This document shows, piece after piece, positions 12,601 through 18,600 of a stretch of 64,000 nt of DNA. Origin of the DNA: Spiribacter salilacus. GTDB taxonomy: Bacteria; Pseudomonadota; Gammaproteobacteria; Nitrococcales; Nitrococcaceae. The position numbers and the translations under genes are program-made. The notes under the pieces were generated by a model. That model had not been told where the DNA came from and ran no database searches. It saw only the letters and a program-made list of their open reading frames with translations. The stretch lies in contig NZ_WJPP01000002.1 of NCBI RefSeq assembly GCF_009649225.1, forward strand, positions 248,001 to 312,000, given 5' to 3'. The stretch's first letter is position 1. Every line of letters starts with the position of its first letter.

Positions 12601-15600
12601 CCGGCTTTCAGGCGACCGGCCTCAAGCGTGGTGCCGCCGGTGTAGGTGTTCACCCCAGAGAGCGTAATGTTCGCGCCATCGGAATCGATAACCACAGAAC
12701 CGCCAGTGGACTGGCCGGCACTGGCATCCTGAATCACGCTGTCCAGGTCATAATCGTCGCTGCGGTTGATCGCCAGCGTGGCGCTGTCACCGATATCGAT
12801 ATTATCGCTGTTGATTGCACCGGTGGTGCCGCCATCACCAATTTGCAGTGTGCCGGCCTCAACATGGGTATCGGCGGTGAAAGTGTTGTCGGCCGTCAGC
12901 TTGAGCGTGCCCGCGCCCTGCTTGGTCAGGCCGTTGGCGCCGCTATCATCGCTAAGATCAATGTCACCGGTGACCACCGATCCATCGGTCAGACCGCCGT
13001 CATTGGCAGTACTAATGGTGACGTCTTTAGCGGAGATATCCCCGTTAACCTGCACGGCACCGCCTGCCGCGTTGATGGCCACACTTCGGCCCGGCGCGGT
13101 GTAGCGAACCACAACCGCGCCCTGACCGCCGGCACCCCCGACATGATCGCTGGCCGAGTGGGCAGACGCACCACCGCCACCGCCGCCGTAGTAGCCATCG
13201 CCACCGCTGCCACCATAGGCACTGGCACCACCACCGCCACTGCCAAAGCCGGTGGCGTTCATACCGTCAGAATAATTGTAAGACGTGCTGCGGCTGCCAC
13301 CGCCATACCCGGCGCCGCGGTTTAGATTGCCACCCGGCAGGAGATCCAGGGCAGCAAAAAGCCCATCCACATCTCGGCTGGTGGCGCCGTGACCGCCGGA
13401 ACTGCCACCCCAACCGCCGGCGTTACCACCAATCGCGCTGCCGCCGTAGCCGCCGTAGTCGCCGCTCCAATTGTTGGCACGGCCACCGGTGTCGCCGCCG
13501 TCACCACCGTCATAGCCACCGCCGACCAGAGTTTGATTAGTGTTGAACAACCCGCCCGGGCCACCAAACGCGGTCATGGTGTCACTATCGAGCGTTACAG
13601 TGGTGTCTTCGCCATCACCGCCGTCATTCGCGCCCTGGCTTGGCACACCGCCTGCGCCAATGACGAAGTCAAACTGAGCTGCCGAAAGGCTGGTATAGGT
13701 CTTGTAAACCACACCACCGGCGGCGCCGCCACCACCCATGGTGTAACGTTCCTGGCCCACGCTGCCGCCGGCACCACCAGCGCCCACGGCCCAGATCTTG
13801 ACCTCGTCAACGCCATCAGGCGTCGTCCAGGTGCTCGCACCCAGAGTGTCAAAAAATTGCGCTGCATCCCGCGCGCGCAGCGCAGTCAGGTTATCGTTGA
13901 AGACGATATTGCCGGTGTTGGCGGTAAAGGTGACATCCCGATCACCCAGCGTAACGGCTTTCTGGTAAGTCTGATCACCCTCGGTGGTGACATCACCAAT
14001 GATGGTGGCCACGCCCTTGATGGTGAGGGCTTCGAGGGCATTCACATCCCCGGCCAGGTCAACACCACCGCTGTTATCAATGGTCAGCTCAGCCGTTGCA
14101 TTGTCCGCCTCGGAGAGATCCCCCGCCAGGATCAGGTCGCCCGTGCTGCTCTCAATCGTGGTGTTTTGAGCCAGCGCGAGATCGTCACTGAGGGTGACGT
14201 CCCCGTCATTGTCGAACGTCAGCGTGAGGTCATCGCCACCGCTTGGGGCGGTGAAACCACCTGATAACAGAAGATCACCCACGCTCTTGATGATGGTCTT
14301 TTCGGATGTCGTGGGCGCCACAATCGTGACGTCTCCGGTCACCTCCGCCGTCCCACTGCCGGTGTGGTTAAGCGCACCGCCGTTCACCCCTGAGCCCGAC
14401 AGCGAGAGGTTGTTACCCAGCGTCTTGCCGTTCAAATCGAGCTCGGCGCCGTCTTCAACGGTGACCAGCCCGGTGCCCAGTCCATTGTTGCTGCCGGCTT
14501 TGAGCACGCCGGCCGTAACCGTGGTGCCGCCGCTGTAGTCACTATCGCCAGAAAGCGTGATATCAGCGCCAGTGGAGTCGATGACCACTTGGCCACCCGT
14601 GCTCGGCGTGCCCGCCGCATCGGTGATATCCCCGGACAGCGTGTAGCTATCCGAGCGGCGGATATCAAGCGTCGCCTCATCACCAATCTTAATGCTGTCG
14701 CTGCCAAGCGCACCCGTGGTGCCGCCGTCACCGATCTGCAGCGTGCCGGCGTTGATGTTCGTATCTGCGCTGAAGCTGTTGTCGCCAGTGAGCTTGAGCG
14801 TGCCGCCGCCTTGCTTGGTCAGGCCGCTGCCGCTGTCTGAGAGATCGACCCTACCGGTGACCTGAGAGCTGTTACCGTCGGCCTCAATCGTGACATCGCG
14901 GGCGCTGAGATCACCGTCGACCTGCACATTACCGCTGGGGGCGTTGATCGACACGCCTTGCGCCGTGATCTCGTACTGCAGCACAACCGAGCCGCGGCCG
15001 CCGGCACCGCTAGTCATAGCTCGGCTGTTAGAAGACGCGCCACCACCGCCACCACCATAGGCGCCGCGGCCGCCGTTACCGTCTGGGTTAGAGCCACTAC
15101 CCTGACCTGCACCACCACCACCACTACCAAAACCAGTGGCGTTACCACCGTCTTTGTAGTAGCTATAGTATAAACCAGAGGCGCCACCACCAGTACCTAC
15201 CGCAGGTAGATCGCTATCCGCTAGTTCCAGAGCCGCTTTCAGGCCACTGACGTCCTGGCTGGCCGCGCCCGAATCTCCCGAACTATTGGTTCTCTCTTGA
15301 GCGTCGACGCCGCCAATTGCGCCACCACCGCCTCCTGGACGCCAATCACCAGCGGCATTGCCGCTGCCACCATCAACTGTGGTGCCGCCCTGCCCGCTGC
15401 CACCTGCGCCGCCATCAAAGGTGTTGTGACCGCCACCTTTTCCGCCTTCTGCAATAATGGTCACTTCAGCGTAAGTAACCGTGGAGTCTTTGCCATCGTT
15501 ACCCGTTCGTCCGCCATAAACAGCATGCGCGCCCGCACCTGCAACGTAATCAATCGTCCCTCCGTCGGTATCGAAAGTAATATACGTAACGCCTCCAGCA

Positions 15601-18600
15601 CCACCGCCAGCGCCGCCATTACCATTAGACGCCCCCCCGCCTGAACCACCGCCGCCGATGGCCCAGGCCTTGACTTCATCCACTCCGGCGGGGATCACCC
15701 AGCTGCCGCTTGTTCCTGACGTTGCATTACTGCCGGCAAAGAATTCGGCGTAGTCTTTGGTATCCACCGGCGCGGTCAAGTCACCCTTGAAAACCACATC
15801 ACCGCTGTTGGCAGTAAAGCTGGCGTCCACGCCGCCGACGCTGACATCGTCGTAGTAGGTCTGCGTGTCGCCCGTGGTGATATTGGCCGCCAGCGATACC
15901 CCACCATGAATGGTGAGCGACCCGCTAAGGTTAAGATCATTGCTGATATTGACCTTGGCGGTGTTGCTGGCCTTGCCAATCGTCAGTGCCGAGAGGGTGT
16001 CGTACTTACCGGCCTCGAGGATGAATTGCGAATCAAAGCTGTCGGCTTTGGACTCAATGGTGAGCATGCCGGTGCCCTGGAAATCGCCGGTGGTAACCGT
16101 GCCGCTGTCCTGCAGGATCGTCAGTGATCCATCATCGAGGGTCATCGTGCCGGTGTGCGTGATGGCACCGCTAAGGGTAATCGCCTCATCACCGTATTTA
16201 ATGAAATCACCGCCGCCGGCGATGTTTGCAGTGACCTCGTAGTCTGTACCGGCTGTCTGATTGTCACGATGCAATTCCAGCGTCGCCCCGGCATCAACCG
16301 TGATGGACTCGCTGGCGATCGCACCATCGTTGTTGGTTGCGCCGATCTTAAGGGTGCCGGCCTCGACGTGAACGGCGTCCACAGCACTGCGTGCACCAGC
16401 CGCCCCAATGGCATCAAGGCTCAAGGTCCCGTCGCCCTGCTTCGTCAAGCCGCCGGCAAGGCTAACATCACCGGTGATCTCTGAACCCGAACCGCTGTTA
16501 TTGACTGTGATCTCGTCAACGGTAACGTCACCGCCGATGGTGACATCGCCAGCGGCGGCGTTCAGAACCGCAGCACCGCCAGAGACCTCATAGTTGAGAA
16601 CAATGACGCCTTCACCACCGATACCACCGAGCTGGGGCTGCGTAACACCACCGCTGCCACCGCCACCGCCGCCACCGAAGCGGCCACGTCCACCATAGCC
16701 GCCATACCCATTGGCACCGCCGCCGCCGCCACCAAAGCCTTGCGCGAATTCGCCGTGGCCGTAACCATTGGTTTGTGACGAACCCTGGCCACCCGACCCA
16801 TCACCGATCTGCCAAGTACTATTGTTGCCGTTGGCATAGAAACCGGCATTGGTTAGCGCGCTCTCCAAGCCAAGCATGTCTTTGCTATCGGCGCCCTGGC
16901 CACCCGTGCCTGTCCAGCCGCCCATAAAACCACGGTTGCCACCGACAGCGCCGCCGCCCCCACCGGCATAGTAGCTCCAAGCCCGACCACCATCGCCGCC
17001 TTCAACAAAATCATCAGCACCAGAGGCGCCGCCACCGGGAACCCAGCTACTTGAATTATAAAAACCGCCTCGCCCGCCTTCGGCAATCACCACATGGCCA
17101 TCATAAGTGGCTGTGGTATCACCGCCGTCTGTGCCGGTGCCGGGCCCTTGAGGGCGGTTAGCGATTTCGGCAATGGACAGTGCAATCGCCCCACCAGCCG
17201 TTACATCGAATACTTTATAGGCCAACCCACCGGCACCACCGCCACCACCACTCGTCGAGCGGTCATTATTGATCGTGGCACCACTACCCCCACCACCAAT
17301 CAACCAAACCTGTACTTCATCAACGGCCTCCGGGATTAGCCAGTTTTCGTTGGTAGCTTGATTGAAAACGCCGGCAAACCACTCACCCGTGAGATAAGGC
17401 AGCGGCGCGGTCAGATCACCGCTGATCACGATATCGCCGGCGGTGGAGGTCAAGCTGCGCTTAGCGCGATCGAGGTTGACAGTGGCGTTGTAGGTCTGTG
17501 TGTCAGCGGTGGTGATATCCGCTGCCACGCTGATGTTTTGACTGGTGCCGGTATCGACGGTGAGCGTGCCCTGCGTGCTGATATCGGCGTTAATGCCCAC
17601 CGCGCCACTGGCGCTGTTAAGGGTAAAGGCTTTGCCATCGCCCTGACCGGTGAGCGCCGCATCGATGGTGATGTCACCCTGGCTGGTCAGCGTCAGCGCC
17701 CCGGCAATATCAATATTGGCGTTGATCAGAATATCGCCATCGGCATCCAGCGTGAGGTTACCGGGGGTAACCGGGGGCTCAGGCTCGGCCTCAGGCTCGG
17801 CCTCAGGCTCGTCACCCGCCATCACAATGGCGGAGGCCACCGTGATATCTCCGCTGCCAGACTCGCCCGTCAGCCCCAGCCCTGCCTGGCTCTGATCTGA
17901 ATTGGTGTCCAGCGTGACGTCGGTGCCACCCTCCAGCAAGGTGACGATATCGGTGGCTGCCGCCGCATCAATGGTGAAGTCGTAGGGGTCAAACAACCAC
18001 TCGCCGGCCTCGCCGCCCCTAGAGGCTGCCGAGCCTCGTACGCCATCGGTGTTTAGTGTGGCGCCGGAGGTTTCGATCTGCCCACCATCACCGCCGTTGA
18101 GGCCGCCCTTGGCGTAGATCGTGCCGTGCACGGCGGTAATGGAATCAGGGTTGGAGACGGCTGACCAGAGCACCACCGTGCCGCCGTCACCCTTATCGGT
18201 GGCACTGGCATTAATAGTAGCGCCAGACTGCATGGTAACCGTGGTGGCCTCGGTCATAGCATTGGGGCTATCCAGCACGCGACGCTCTTCATTGGCACCA
18301 CCCTGCCAGTCACCGCCCACCAGCACCTCACCACCGCCTGTGGCGCCGGTGGCGTCTACCTCGGCGGTAGACTCAAGCTCAATGTTGTCGCCTTCGATTT
18401 TAACCCGGCCGCCCTTGCCGTCAGACGAGGAAACATCAATATGGCCAGCCAGCTGAATGCTGTTTGCGCGCAACGACACCTCACCGCCGAGGGTATCGGA
18501 GCTAACATCCACCTCGCCGGCTAGGCGGATGTCTGGGCGCATCATCACGAATTGCTCTAGGTCTGGCAGGGCAGCGGCATCGGTCTGTGCCGCGTCATCT

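Noticed and set aside
4900-17400. Regular repeats as a CRISPR array or multiple gene copies
   Set aside because: The period is ~2 kb, the units are in one open frame and diverged, and there are no short identical repeats with unique spacers.
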